DNA of 64,000 bases from Silurus meridionalis (lineage: Eukaryota; Chordata; Actinopteri; Siluriformes; Siluridae), in contig NC_060898.1 in assembly GCF_014805685.1 (NCBI RefSeq), forward strand, positions 4,744,501-4,808,500, given 5' to 3'. Each line of letters opens with the position of its first letter. Positions within the stretch are counted from its first letter, which is position 1. Both the position numbers and the translations under genes were made by a program. Below the pieces are notes generated by a model. The model saw only the letters and a program-made list of their open reading frames with translations. It ran no database searches and was not told the origin of the DNA. This document shows positions 48,711 to 60,625 of the stretch, in pieces.

Positions 48711-50634
48711 ATGGACCCTGCAGTGCTCATCTTCTTGCTGTACGTAATGATTGCGCACGACCTAGTGTGCGGACTGATACAATACCGGGCACAGGCAGCC
48801 AAACAACCGCACAAGAGAGCTGCTCTGACGTGGCGTTCAGGTGAGATTTTTTTTTCTTTAATGCATGCACCTTGTCCTGCATGCAGCCAAATGTTAGGAT
48901 GCAACAGCAACTGTTTTTGCTGTTAGCATTATCACATAAATCATTTTCTAGACCAAAACCATATGTAACTGATTCCAGCCCTGTGTAGCAACTCTACACA
49001 TTTACATTTTCCTGCTATCACTCACCTGTTTCAACTAATGCTCTAAAATATCCATTCCTGAGTTCAAGTTAAAGTAGAAAACTATGAAGAACAGAAGGTA
49101 CTCCAGGACCAGAGTTAGAAACCAGTGCTCTGTATGATTGTGTTCATTTTGCTCATTTGGACAAGTCTATCCAAGAGATAGATTGGATCTGTTGGTTCGG
49201 ACCACAAGGGCCAGACTTCGCACCTCAGTCGGCCATGACCCTGTCACCGGTTCACCACTGTTCGTTCCATGGACCACTTTTGATAGATACTGACCACTAC
49301 AGACGGGGAAATCCCACACGAGCTGCAGTTTTAGAGATGTTCTGACCCAGTCGTCTAGCCGTCACAACTTGGCCCTTATCAAACTCGCTCGAATCCTTAC
49401 CCTTGCCCATTTTTCCTGCTTCTAACACGTCAACTTTGAGGACAAAATGTTCATTTGCTGCCTAATATATTCCACCCACTAACAGGTGCCATGATAAAGA
49501 GATAATCAGTGTTATTCACTCAATGGTAATGATGTTATGCCTAGTCTGTGTATTACATTATCCCTCAAACCAGGCCACCGTTATCATGCTTTAAACATGT
49601 CCATGGCAATAAACTGGTTTTGAGAAATGTCATATGTTTATTAAAAGATATCAAGAAACAAAAAAACCTGCAAAATTAAAACCCTTCAATCCACCCAAAA
49701 CAGACATCTACCAATTTCATTAGATCTTATCCCTGGTATATTCCTTCTCACTATACAACACTTCAGTTAGATTTGTTCATGAGATCAGTAGTAAGAACAT
49801 TTGTCAGATGTATAGTTCACTGGAACTTAAAGCAAGGCTTTGGGCTGGATAGTCAAGTTCTTCCAGTAAAAGTTGTTCTTTAGGGTCAACAAAGTCCAAA
49901 ACATTTATGTAAAAAATCCTTTCAAACAGTTTGCATGACTTTTGGAGTTCTCTAGAACATCCATCAAGCCCAGACTCATCAGATAGACTGGGAGACAGTG
50001 ATGCACAGTATGACTCAATCTAACAGTGATGAACTTGTCTACCTCACTAGGAAAACACTTGTCATTGCACATTGTGATCTTATGCTTGTGTCTGGCTGCT
50101 TAGCCGTGAAAAGTCTGTTGCTAAGCACCTGATGAACCATTCTTGTGCTGATGTTGCTCACGATGAGCTCCCAGTATATAGTGATTTTATGCACTGCATT
50201 TCATCATTCCTTAGATTCAAATGCTTTGATTGAACTCTGACAAACCCTGAAGGTTATACTGTGTCAGTATTATTCAAACAATAAATATAGCAAGTGTGGC
50301 AAGTAGCCTCGCTACCTTACAGTGTTGGAGTCACTGGTTCAGTCCTGTTTTGTCCGTATGAATGGTTTCCTCCGAGTTCCTCCACTTGTTTCCTAATATC
50401 ATTCTGGTAGGTGCTTTGGTTTCTTAATGTTTGAAAAAGTTTGTGGCTATTTGTCTGCCTAGTGTCCTATGGGCTTTTTGGTTCAACTATGATGCACTAT
50501 TCCTAATCTTGCATGTTTTTCTCTTCTCTTTCAGCGCTCGCATCTGCCATGGCCAGTGGACAGTCAGCAGCAAATCTGTGAGGTCAGATAGACTCAGGTG
50601 GAAGAAAACATGCCGCATAGTCAGGAAGGCATGA
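48711..50634 (+). CDS. unrecognised possible two-exon gene, small single-pass membrane protein (copy 1)
   Basis: I do not recognise this gene. Candidate exon 1 is 48711-48840 (donor GTGAGA) and candidate exon 2 is 50535-50634 (acceptor TTTCAG, stop TGA). The ATG at 48711 has G at -3 and +4. It starts [19 protein letters not shown], a likely membrane span, followed by a basic stretch ([16 protein letters not shown]). In this copy the splice puts exon 2 into the frame ending ASGQSAANL (58 residues). In copy 2 one extra C gives the frame [12 protein letters not shown]...RKA (76 residues), rich in Arg/Lys. Exon 1 could instead extend upstream: the frame is open from 48396 here. AATAAA at 51081-51086 could end the transcript. 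It may be a gene of unknown family or a chance ORF in repeat-rich DNA. Confidence 0.3.
49157..49560. mobile_element. dispersed teleost repeat (copy 1 of the block)
   Basis: GATGTTCTGACCCAGTCGTC, CTTGCCCATTTTTCCTGCTT, ACTTTGAGGACAAAATGTTC and GAGATAATCAGTGTTATTCA are phrases I recall from a very abundant fish interspersed element. A 62-codon open frame inside it is therefore not taken as a gene. Repeated at about 61084-61490. Confidence 0.6.
50040..50200. mobile_element. probable DNA-transposon-derived repeat (copy 1 of the block)
   Basis: ATTGTGATCTTATGCTTGTG, TGGCTGCTTAGCCGTGAAAA and TTCTTGTGCTGATGTTGCT resemble an abundant non-autonomous fish element. Boundaries not resolved. Copy 2 lies at about 61970-62130. 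Confidence 0.45.
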
Positions 50635-50964
50635 AATGGGATGGCTATGGACTTTATAATGAACTCTGTGTTATCACATTAAGAATATTTAATTGACACT
50701 ATACCACACACTGCCTTTTACCGGGACAATGATTGTAATTGTTTTTGTTTATTAACAGTCATGTTTAGATGTTGTTAAGGTAAATGTATTGTGAGTAATG
50801 TATATGTAATGTATATGTATTTGAAGTGTTTGACAAGAGATTGAAGTGCTATTTTTAATGTCAGAAGGATTTCTGCATTACATACTAGATTTATGTCTTC
50901 TGTCTGCTACACAAATGTGGTCTATTTAAATACAATTTAAATACTAATTAAAAATAGCACCAGT

Positions 50965-51020
50965 GTTGTTGTATGTTGCTCCGGATGACAATGTCTGCCA
51001 AATGACTAAATGTAGATGTA
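50965..51020 (+). mobile_element. V-SINE-type tail remnant (copy 1 of the block)
   Basis: TTGTATGTTGCTCCGGATGA followed by TGTCTGCCAAATGACTAAAT is a diverged V-core tail. It lies in the candidate 3'UTR of the unrecognised gene. Present again near 62890-62943. Confidence 0.5.
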
Positions 51021-52379
51021 ACTTTATGTTCTATTTAGGTTAAAAATGACTAGTTTGCCACTTATATTGAATATACAATCAATAAAACAAGTCAACAATA
51101 TCAATAGAAATGAGTTTTGCATTTGCATTTTTACTGGAGGATTAACTAACATAAGGAGGCATAATTAACATAAGGAAGCATAAAGTTCATCCAATTTTAC
51201 AGTGTTACAGATATTTTCAGTGCCAAAGGAAGCTAATCAATATACGTTTATTATGTTTTCCTAAAAAACACAACATTGTTCCCAATGTGACGGTATTTTT
51301 TGCTGACTTGACAATAACTCTTTAGCCAAGGTTATGGTTATTAAGTTAGTAAACGTATATTTATACCTCTGTCCTCATTTCACACAAAAAAGATATGAAT
51401 AGTATCTTTATTTTTTTATATATTTAACTGCAAGGTCACTGTGTATATTGAGATCGTAATATCATCTCTGCATATTATATCTTCGATAAAAAGTCAACCA
51501 ATGTGAGACTGTGAAATGAATCCCATAAAAAAAGAAAACAACTACCACCCACTCCTTTCTGCTCTAGTAAATGGTGATTTCTCACCTAAAATTCACAGTC
51601 GACTCATAAGTGACGAGAATCGTAAGTCACTTTCTGTCCAACCCACACAGCATGTGTTTTGTAAGTGCTACCTCAGCAAGAACATGTTTGTCTTTTTAAT
51701 CAAACCGATGCCAATACCTTAGCAATGCCAGTACTGCACTAGAATTTTGGGTTATGAACAGTAAAATCTGTGCTGATTGGTTTTACTTAAAAATTTTACT
51801 TTAGCCAGTGAATGAACAAACATCTCCATGACCACCACTATCTTTCCCACTGTCCTCTTCCTTATGTCTTTGAGTAGGTGGTGACAATTACTTTTCACCG
51901 CTTCTTGTCCCAAGGATGCTGCTTCAGCTTGAGTCTGCTATTCGTCTGTAACAGCACTGCAAAGCACATCAGCAAAGCACCACATCATCAGATCCACAGA
52001 TGCACAACAGTAAAAGAGCTGAGTGATGGAAATATGAGATATATGAGCTGACAGAATAAAGTCACATGGTTAACATTAGCGAGACTTCTCTGATTTGAGA
52101 ATAGTCTTTAACTGGAGTTGAAGTTGTGCAGCAATGGCATAAAGCATAATGAATAAACAGACACCTTTGAAAAGACACTTTGGACAAACTTATTGAAGTG
52201 TATATAAGTGTGTTTCAAGATTCAAAAATTTAACATTATTTAAACAAACTATGAATATTTATTTCTACTTAAGTGTGTTCAACCTAAGTGTATTTAATAA
52301 AGCATAGAACAATAACAAGTTTTAGTTTTAAATTAAATTATACTCATCTGTATGTGATACAAATGTATGGCAAGTGTAT

Positions 52380-53050
52380 TAATCTTTCTGTCAACAACTC
52401 AAATGTATTCAACTCAAACATCAATACAACCCAAAATAATTCAATACAACCCAATTTATAATATAAATTCATTTGTAAGAATATGCTACTCAAATGTATT
52501 CAACTCAAACTGCAATACAACCCATGCTACTCAAATGTATTCAACTCAAACGTCAATACAACCCAAAACTATTCAATACAACCCAATTTATAAAATAAAT
52601 TCATTTGTAAGAATATGCTACTCAAATGTATTCAACTCAAACTGCAATACAACCCAAAACTATTCAATACAACCCAATTTACAATATAAATATATGTGTA
52701 AGAATATGCTACTCATATGTATTCAACTTAAACAGCAATACAACCCAACAATATTCAATACAACCCAATTAACTCAAATATATTTATACAACTCAAATGA
52801 CAATACAACTCCCCTGTGTTGACAATGTTCTTATTATTTCATATATTTAAAGAAACACTGTCTTTTTTGTCTGATCTACATATTTAGTGTAAGAATATGC
52901 TACTCAAATTTATTCAACTCAAACGGCAATACAACCCAAAACTATTCAATACAACCCAATTTACAATATAAATTCATGCCAAGTGTATTCAACTCAAATT
53001 TATTTAATACAAATCAAATGACAATACAACTCAAGTGTAAAGTATATGTA
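52380..53050 (+). repeat. minisatellite, TACTCAAATGTATTCAACTC / CAATACAACCCAA units
   Basis: Several ~100-130 base higher-order units, each with GAATATGCTACTCAAATG, TATTCAACTCAAAC, CAATACAACCCAAAACTATT and AATACAACCCAATTTA segments. The array decays into looser CAATACA/CTCAAGTG words up to about 53430. A 151-codon open frame here is a by-product of the unit composition. Confidence 0.9.
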
Positions 53051-53693
53051 ACTTAAATGCATTTAATACAGCTCTTGTGCATTCAATTTAAATGTACAGC
53101 TTAAATGGCAATACATCCCAGCTCAAGTGTATTCAAAAGAGCCAATATGACTTATGTCAATATGTCAATATGACTTATATTCAAATTTAAATTTCTTCAG
53201 TATAACTTAAGCCCAAATGTAATGAAATCAATTGTACCCAGTAAAACATAACTTGCAATACACCTCTTAATTTTACATTCCAAGTTTATGACAAACAGGG
53301 TACTCAATACAACAAATGGCAGTATAATTTTATCGTATTCAGTACAACTTAAGTGCCAGTTCAGCTCAAGTGTGTTTAAAACAACTCAAGTGTGTTCAAT
53401 GCAACTTAAGTCTCAGTACAATTTATTGTCTTTAACAAAACCTTAGTGTTCCACACTTAATAGCTTTTCACAGTGAAGGATGTATTAATAAAGAACTCTA
53501 CAAAATAAATATTTCATTTGTGAAAACTTTGCTTTTATAATCTTGCACTTGCAGCATCTTTCAATAACTTTTGACACTTCAAATATAATTAAAATCTGTT
53601 ATAGAATGTATAATCCATTAGTTTAGTAGCAGCTGGTCACACTGATGCAATACAATCCGAGCAGTGACAATATGGTAATACACATATGGATAT

Positions 53694-53695
<2 letters not shown>

Positions 53696-53764
<69 letters not shown>
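53696..53764 (+). repeat. (CA)n microsatellite
   Basis: About 34 CA units upstream of the glutamine synthetase gene. Confidence 0.95.
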
Positions 53765-53766
<2 letters not shown>

Positions 53767-54314
53767 ATAAAGTTTTCCTATTGGCTGAGCACTGCTGCCT
53801 TCACCATAACTCAGTGAGCATTTCTTACAAAACTTCAGCCTTGTTTATTTGTGACTTAATGAACAGTCCTGTCCCTTTGTGGCCTCACTGGGTGTCCTTG
53901 CCACGCTCTGCAATAACACTGAATGCTCTCATCACACTCAGTGGCTCCTGGAATAGCATGTTATTGTGTGTTGAATAAGGTGGATAAACCAGCATCAGCA
54001 AATTAGAGTCATTTGTATTTCAGCTGACAGTCATGCATCAGTGATCGTAGCTCTTCGAATGGATTCATGGTGACTGGAGAACCCAGCTAGCGTTATGTGT
54101 TATGTAAAGGTGGATGTGCCATAAGGTTTAAATTAGCTGATATATTACACAAAGATTTCAAAAAAAAAAAAAAAAAGATGTACACAATGTTCTACCTGAA
54201 TAAATATTTTGGGTTGATTTTAAATAAGCAATCTAAGCCACTTAGATAAGCAGTAATTAATCTGCAGTAGGCGTGGCCTTTTTGTGTGTTTTTTTTTTTT
54301 TACATCACAGCCGA

Positions 54315-54419
54315 TATTTAAATGCAGGATTCAGAATCTTAATCAGGTTTCGCTGTTTCTCTGTTTTGAGTACAGTTAGCAAGAGTTCGAATCAAACAAA
54401 TAATCTATATCCTCCTAAA
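54315..54419 (+). promoter_or_regulatory. candidate promoter and 5'UTR exon of the glul-family gene
   Basis: TATTTAAA at 54315-54322 is a TATA-like box. A good splice donor (AAA|GTAAGT) at 54420 would end a non-coding first exon of roughly 70 bases, and an acceptor TTTTCAG at 54721-54727 precedes the coding exon. Inferred from motif spacing only. Confidence 0.4.
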
Positions 54420-54754
54420 GTAAGTCTCCCCTGTGTTGAGAATGTTTTTTTGTATGATTTACATATTTGGTGTAAAAAATGTTATGTAGGATTTATATTT
54501 TTATTGCTAACAATTTAAATGTATTACATGGTCTTGACCTAATGTTATCATTAGAATGATAGAGGATTCACAAATTTTAAGACATGCTCGTTGATTTTCA
54601 ATCACTTTTGGGTGTTAATAATGGCACTAATTAGTGTTGGACCACATCGTACTAACATTGAGCGTTACTTGCTTAGCATTTTCAGTGTTTTGTTTTCAAA
54701 GCATCTCTGTGCTTTCCTTATTTTCAGTCTATCTCAACTGTCACATGTGCTGCC

Positions 54755-56836
54755 ATGTCGTCCTCCCTGTCTGTCAGCTCTCAGCTGAATAAGATGCTGC
54801 GCTCTTACTACCTCGGCCTTTCTCAAGAAGGTGTCTGTATGGTCACCTATATTTGGATCGATGGTTCTGGGGAAGGCCTCCGGAGCAAAACTAGAACCTT
54901 GCAATCTGAACCTAGCAGCATTGAGGGTATCGTAGGAAATGATATACAGTTTCATCAGCCTTTTTGAATGAATACATTCATTTTACCTGCAGCAAAAATC
55001 TAACTTTAAGACTTTTAAGACTTAGAAGTTTTTAATGTTTTTTGTACATAAAATAAAGATTCTGAAGCTCTGCTTCAAATTGTGCTAGATATTCCAGAGT
55101 GGAACTTTGATGGATCTAGCACAGATCAGGCTTCGAGCTCTGACAGTGACATGATCCTGGCCCCGGTGTGTATGTTCAGAGACCCTTTTACTCTGGACCC
55201 CAACAAACTTGTACTTTGTGAGGTGCTCAAGTCCAACCGCAAACCTGCAGGTATAACCAAATGTAGATTATTTAATTAATTAATTTGTATTGAGTTGATT
55301 TTAAAAACTGTCTTTTGATTCGTTTTCAAATATAGACACCAATCATCGTTATGTCTGTATGAAGATCATGGAGAAGGTAAAGGACTTCTACCCATGGTTT
55401 GGGTTAGAGCAGGAGTATACTATAATGGGTATAGATAGACATCCTTATGCCTGGCCGTCAAATGGTTTCCCCAAACCACAGGGTGAGAAATTGTATGCAG
55501 TGTTTTTCCTATTAATTCTAACAGCTATTAATGCATGTTTTACCACACGAAGTATAACTTTTAAATCTGAAACTGTGATTAATTTTGCAGTTTATATAAA
55601 TATCATATTTAGAAGTTGTTTTGTGTTTTTTCTTATCAGGTCCATATTATTGTGGTGTGGGTGCAGATAGGGCCTATGGCAGAGACATTGTAGAGAGTCA
55701 CTATAAAGCGTGCATTTATGCAGGCATTAAAATTTCTGGCTCCAATGCTGAGGTGAAGCCGTCTCAGGTAATTTTTCCAGTTTTCATTTATTTCATTTAT
55801 TTTGGGTCGTATTCTGGGTTTTGAGGAGGATTTAATACATTGATGCAGATGTCGATGTTCAGACCTTTTGCATTACACTGGGTCAAGTGAGAGGAAGAAT
55901 TGGGTTCAGCACAAAACAAACACAAATAAATGGAAAATAATGTGCTGCATCAAGTGCTATTTTATAAGCTGTAATTACAATTAGGACTATCCAAATGTAG
56001 GATTTATATGTAACTGTATAATGTTTTTACATTTTCATTTAAAAGAAACATTTCCTTTTCCAGTCTATGTTTCTATCCCTGATTTTTAAACCATGTCTGA
56101 TTATGTGCAAATTATCTCATATAAATATCAATATCAATATTTATCAAGTCACCAAATCAGAGTACTGCACGTTAAACAGGTTTGAAAAACTGACTGAAAA
56201 TTTTTTGATTTTCTGCTACAGTGGGAGTTCCAGGTGGGTCCATGTGAAGGCATCGCAGCAGGAGATCATCTTTGGATGGCGTTTCCTATTGCACAGGGTT
56301 TGTGAAGATTTTGGTGTAATTGCCACTCTGGACCCGAAACCCGTCCCAGGAAACTGGAATGGAGCCGGTTGCCACACAAACTTCAGCACTGAGGCCACTA
56401 GAGCAGAAGGAGGGCTGGAGTGAGTACACTAATACACACAGATCTGCAAAAACAAACAGATATATCCAAATCTATGACCTCCTTTTCTTTGCTCTATATA
56501 AGGCATATTGAGAGGATCATCGAAAAATTACGTGCACATCACATCCAGCACATCCGAGTCTCAGATCCACATGGTGGCCAAGACAACCAGAGGAGACTCA
56601 CAGGTTTACACGAGACCTCCAATATTAATGTATTCTCAGCTGCAGTAGCTGATCGTGGAGCCAGTATCCGCATTCCCCTGCAGGTTGGCCAGGACAAGCG
56701 TGGATATTTGGAGGATCGCCGGCCTGCCGCCAACTGTGACCCATATGCTGTGACCGCTGCTATCGCTCGGACCTGCCTAATGGAGGAAGAGGAGGAGGAT
56801 ATCTTAAATGATCTTGATATTAATGATTTGGAGTAA
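54755..56836 (+). CDS. glul: glutamine synthetase (glul family), 6 coding exons, one apparent frameshift
   Basis: Makes glutamine from glutamate, ammonia and ATP; type II glutamine synthetase. Exons: 54755-54926, 55089-55250, 55336-55482, 55640-55767, 56222-56419, 56503-56836 (TAA). Motifs: [139 protein letters not shown]. The metal/glutamate/ATP-contact residues of the family (E-x-[18 protein letters not shown], the Arg set) are all present. In exon 5, two bases are missing near 56280, so ...GDHLWMA and [15 protein letters not shown] are in different frames. The C-terminus is an acidic run ([17 protein letters not shown]) instead of the usual short ending. About 380 residues once corrected (human 373). 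Which teleost paralog it is cannot be told. Confidence 0.93.
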
Positions 56837-56975
56837 AACACTCCTAATACTAGATAGATATTAGGTGAGGTGTTCTTTGCATATAATGATACCACTGTCT
56901 ATTTAGCTTTGTATGATGGCACTTTGTGAAAATGTAAAAAAAGCATAAGTTTGGCTTGCTCTATATCATCAGCTT

Positions 56976-56981
56976 AATAAA
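56976..56981 (+). promoter_or_regulatory. glul: glul-family gene poly(A) signal AATAAA
   Basis: Canonical hexamer 140 bases after the stop codon. Confidence 0.65.
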
Positions 56982-58705
56982 TTATTGTTATTCTGCTCAG
57001 ATAAGTAAATAAAAAGGAGCATTGGGGTCATCAAGGACAGCAAGGATTCCTCTGCTTGGCTTAAACGATCAGATTCACTGTCGTACATTTAAACATATTT
57101 TTGTCAATACATAAATATGTGTTAAAATATTCCCTATTGTCTATTGTCTTCATTTCATAGCTTTTCTCTCGGTTGCGCCGCTTCTAGGAGTGTCTATTTA
57201 CGTTGGAGTTTTCGATCCAATCATATTTCAGCCATCACATCGTGTTTTGTAAAAAAAGGTCAATGGTGTCTGCCATGAGGATTCAGAATCAACAGTGTAG
57301 GAGCCTGTTGCATAATTTACATGCTGCTTGAAGCTTTAACCAATCAGATTTTGAGTTGACGGCACTTGGCGCCTAATAACGTCGCCATTTTCACATTCTT
57401 TGTTGGTATGGTCCGAGAGTGCACTCGTCAGAGATCTCAATGCCTGAAACTGATTCGGATACAGATATACTAAGTCCATTTTCAAGACGGACTTTTAGAG
57501 AAAATCTGCACATTTTCAGGAGAAAACATTTTTCAAAACAGTTGCTAAGCTTTTTTTATGAAAGATTTTCATGAAAGATTCTTTCCTGTAGATTTTGCAC
57601 AATAAACACACTTAGTTTTAAATTTAGTGTTAAATTGTGTTAAATGGTTTCTCTTGACATGGTGTCATAAAGATGGTATTAAGAAGAGGGTTGATTCAGG
57701 TGCGACACCACTGAAGGCCTTGGTGTGAAATGCATGGCCTGCCACTACAAAGGAATTCAATACAAAAGACCTGTCCAAAGTATGTCCTCCTTGAGTAGGT
57801 GTATGTATATTATTGAATGCAACAACGAAAGAGATAAAGCAGGGACACAGTAAATTGAATTATTTATGAATAGTCATCCATCTATCTAGAGTGTTTATAC
57901 TACACACGTTTGCAGAACTGCCTAGAGTCTGTCTCAGGGAACTCGGGGCACAGGTTGGTGGAAACCCTGGACAGGGTGCCAACGCCTCACAGGGCACAAT
58001 CGGCTGCACATAATGGGGAGAGTAAATAAACATCAACTGACAAATGTGAATTATATTTATACATCATTGACTCGGCATAAAGAAATCTATTTATATGGAT
58101 ATACGTTTTTAAAAATCACACAATGCTTTGGCCAGCAATTACTGTATAAACACAGGATACAGAACAGGAGGCTTGAATTAACTTTGTGGTTTAGTTTGGC
58201 ATGTAATAAATGAATCTCGTTTTGGATTCAAATTTTACTGCGAATGAAAAAGTAAAAAAACAAGTTAATTAAATGAAAAGTGCATGTATATAATTTATTC
58301 AATTCATTTCACATCAAATTTCACAAGGGGGCAGCACATGCAAGCACAGATTTTTTTTGGGGCCCCTGCGTGATATCAGAAAGCAGGGTGGGGTATGGAG
58401 TATTCCTGTTTATAACCTCAAAATAATGTTATTAATCTCTAAGTGTTGTTTGGTGTTTTAAACATGATATCCAATTGTATTTGCTATTATTAAGTAGAAA
58501 TGATTTAAAACTACAGCCATGTAAAACTTCTGGTATTTTTTGTAATGTGCATATCAGTGATCAAGCTGTAAGAATGTTTTCATTCTTTGTATTAAATATA
58601 TAAAATGTGCAGCTCACACTAAAAGAGATTTTAAAGATCATAAGTACAATATGGATTTTATTACGTAATATAGCGTAATATAAGCATTTATTTTTTCTTT
58701 ATCTT
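56982..58705. other. intergenic with dispersed-repeat fragments
   Basis: No gene supported. The repeat shared with 38385-38480 lies at about 57655-57740. A fragment at about 57905-58000 (GTCTCAGGGAACTCGGGGCA, GGACAGGGTGCCAACGCCTC) resembles a common teleost repeat. Confidence 0.5.
57655..57740 (+). repeat. short dispersed repeat shared with 38385-38480
   Basis: Contains AGATGGTATTAAGA, TTGATTCAGGT and CACTGAAGGCCTTGG in the same order as the mamdc4 intron copy. Confidence 0.65.
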
Positions 58706-59305
58706 TGCTTTTTTCTTTTGTCAATTAAAAAAACTAAAATTAGTAGTTATTAGTAGTTTATAGAGTTTTTTTTTAAATAGAGATCTAAGGTATACAATAT
58801 GTTCAAGAACAGAACCATGACTGATTACTAAATTAACTGCAAATATAAATGTTAATTTTTGTATTTGTAGCTGATTTCTTTACTTCAGACATTTGTTTCT
58901 GACTACTACTTTATCTTCACAGGCGTAGTGGAAAATTTCCAGAATGAATATAATATAAATCTTGAATAAAATCTTTTTTTATAAAATTGCAAAAAAAGAC
59001 TGTAAAGAAACGAATTTAGGAAGGATGCATTAATTGTATTAATTGCACAAGTATCTTAAATAAGCATCCAAATAATAGTGATGCAACGAGCCTGTTCTCT
59101 TTTAGGTCCGCATCTTCAAACATATTATTAACCCAACCTGGGTCATGCAGTCAGTCCACAATGTGACATCACCTTAGTATAACAACTTTAAAAGAAAATG
59201 CAAAAATAACATAAATATTATTTTATATTTATCCTATAAATGTTGCAAATGATAAAACAAAGACCAAAAAATATTAAGGAAAGATATTTATGTATTATAT
59301 TTACA

Positions 59306-59466
59306 TTTGCGGCATTTGTCAGACACCCTTATCCAGAGCGACTTACAACTGAACAGGGGAGGGTTTTAGGGCTTTACTCAAGGGCCCAGCAGTGGCGGGA
59401 TTTGAACCTGTGATCTTCTGAGCCAAAGCCCAATGCCTTAACCACTGAGCTACCACCACCCTGTAT
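59306..59466 (-). mobile_element. V-SINE, tRNA-derived (copy 2 of the block)
   Basis: Same A-box, B-box and V core as 47393-47553, with one extra G in a G-run. Moves with the duplicated block, so it is not an independent insertion. Confidence 0.8.
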
Positions 59467-59517
59467 TAATTGTAGAAATATTAAGAAACATCATAAACAC
59501 TAATTGTTTTTAATTGC

Positions 59518-59520
<3 letters not shown>

Positions 59521-59588
<68 letters not shown>
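59521..59588 (+). repeat. poly(A) tract followed by (TA)n (copy 2)
   Basis: About 33 A then about 18 TA units; slightly shorter than the counterpart at 47607-47682. Confidence 0.95.
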
Positions 59589-59592
<4 letters not shown>

Positions 59593-60625
59593 GCACATGC
59601 ACCATGATAATAAACTTGAATAAAAATAAATTGCACAATCAAGAAATAAATTGATCTTAATTTCTATCAATCCTAAATAAATCCTAAATAAATATCCAAG
59701 TAATTGTGACACAACGAGCCTGTTCTCTTTCAGGTCCTCATCGACAAACATATTAACCCAGCCTGGTTGAAGTGGAAGTTTTTACAGTGCATATGGAATC
59801 ATTTTGTGTCGAAAAAACATATCTTTATGTTTAACATAATATGAATTACTTTTTTGCAAAAAAAAAAAAAAAAAAAAAAAGGTTCAATATTACTAATATT
59901 TTCTTATTGTTTTTGGATTGGAATAAAATGATTTTACACCCAAAGTCAAGTCAAGTCAAGTTTATTTCACAACAGACATTTAACAGTTAAAGGTGAACGA
60001 TGTGTATTTACCCCTTATGAGCAGCCATGGTGACTGTGGCAAGGAAAAACTCCCTTAGATGTTATGAGGAAGAAACCTTGAGAGGAACCAGACTCAAAAG
60101 GGGAACCTCATCCTTATTTGGTTGACATCAAGAGTGTGATTATAAATTTTTAAACAATACAGTTGTACAGAACCCAAACTGTATGTTTGACACCCAAATG
60201 CCTAGAAATGATCTATAAAAAAATGTGCACAGAAATCATTTGTAGGTCTGAGTGTGCTGCACGCTGAAACAGACTGTTCTCTATGACGACACCCCTAGCA
60301 ACGGTGTGATGTCTCCTTGGCAACATCTTTGCGCTTCCGTCCTCCTCACGCACGCCTCAGCAGCATCAGTAGCTACCATGAACCCAGCAGGGGAAATCCA
60401 CTACAGCAATGCAGGAATGGTCCACACTGTGTGTGTGTTCACGCTGGAATGTTCAGGTTGGAGAGGAGCAAAAGAAGAAGGCAGAATGGCTGGGATGGGA
60501 GGACAGTAAAAGACACTTTCCTGCAAGCACAAAAACAGCCCACGCTCCCATAAGCACGCTCCTGTAAGCACACATCGTCCACTGTGCAGAGGCTTTCAAC
60601 CTCTCTGCACCTCTTCGACTCTGTC

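Larger units (their letters stand above)
46792..52075 (+). repeat. 5.3-kb duplicated block, copy 1
   Basis: From GCTTTTTTCTTTTGTCAATT onward this segment is near-identical and collinear with 58706-64000. It contains a V-SINE, a poly-A/(TA)n tract, dispersed repeats and the possible small gene. By eye I noted about a dozen substitutions plus indels. Copy 2 runs off the window end, so the true length is unknown. Confidence 0.97.

Noticed and set aside
49157..49345. 62-codon open frame present in both duplicate copies
   Set aside because: Lies in a sequence recognised as an abundant teleost dispersed repeat; identity between copies only reflects the duplication.
52367..52822. 151-codon open frame
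   Set aside because: Translation of a minisatellite; Asn/Gln/Tyr-rich periodic sequence with no splice or start support.
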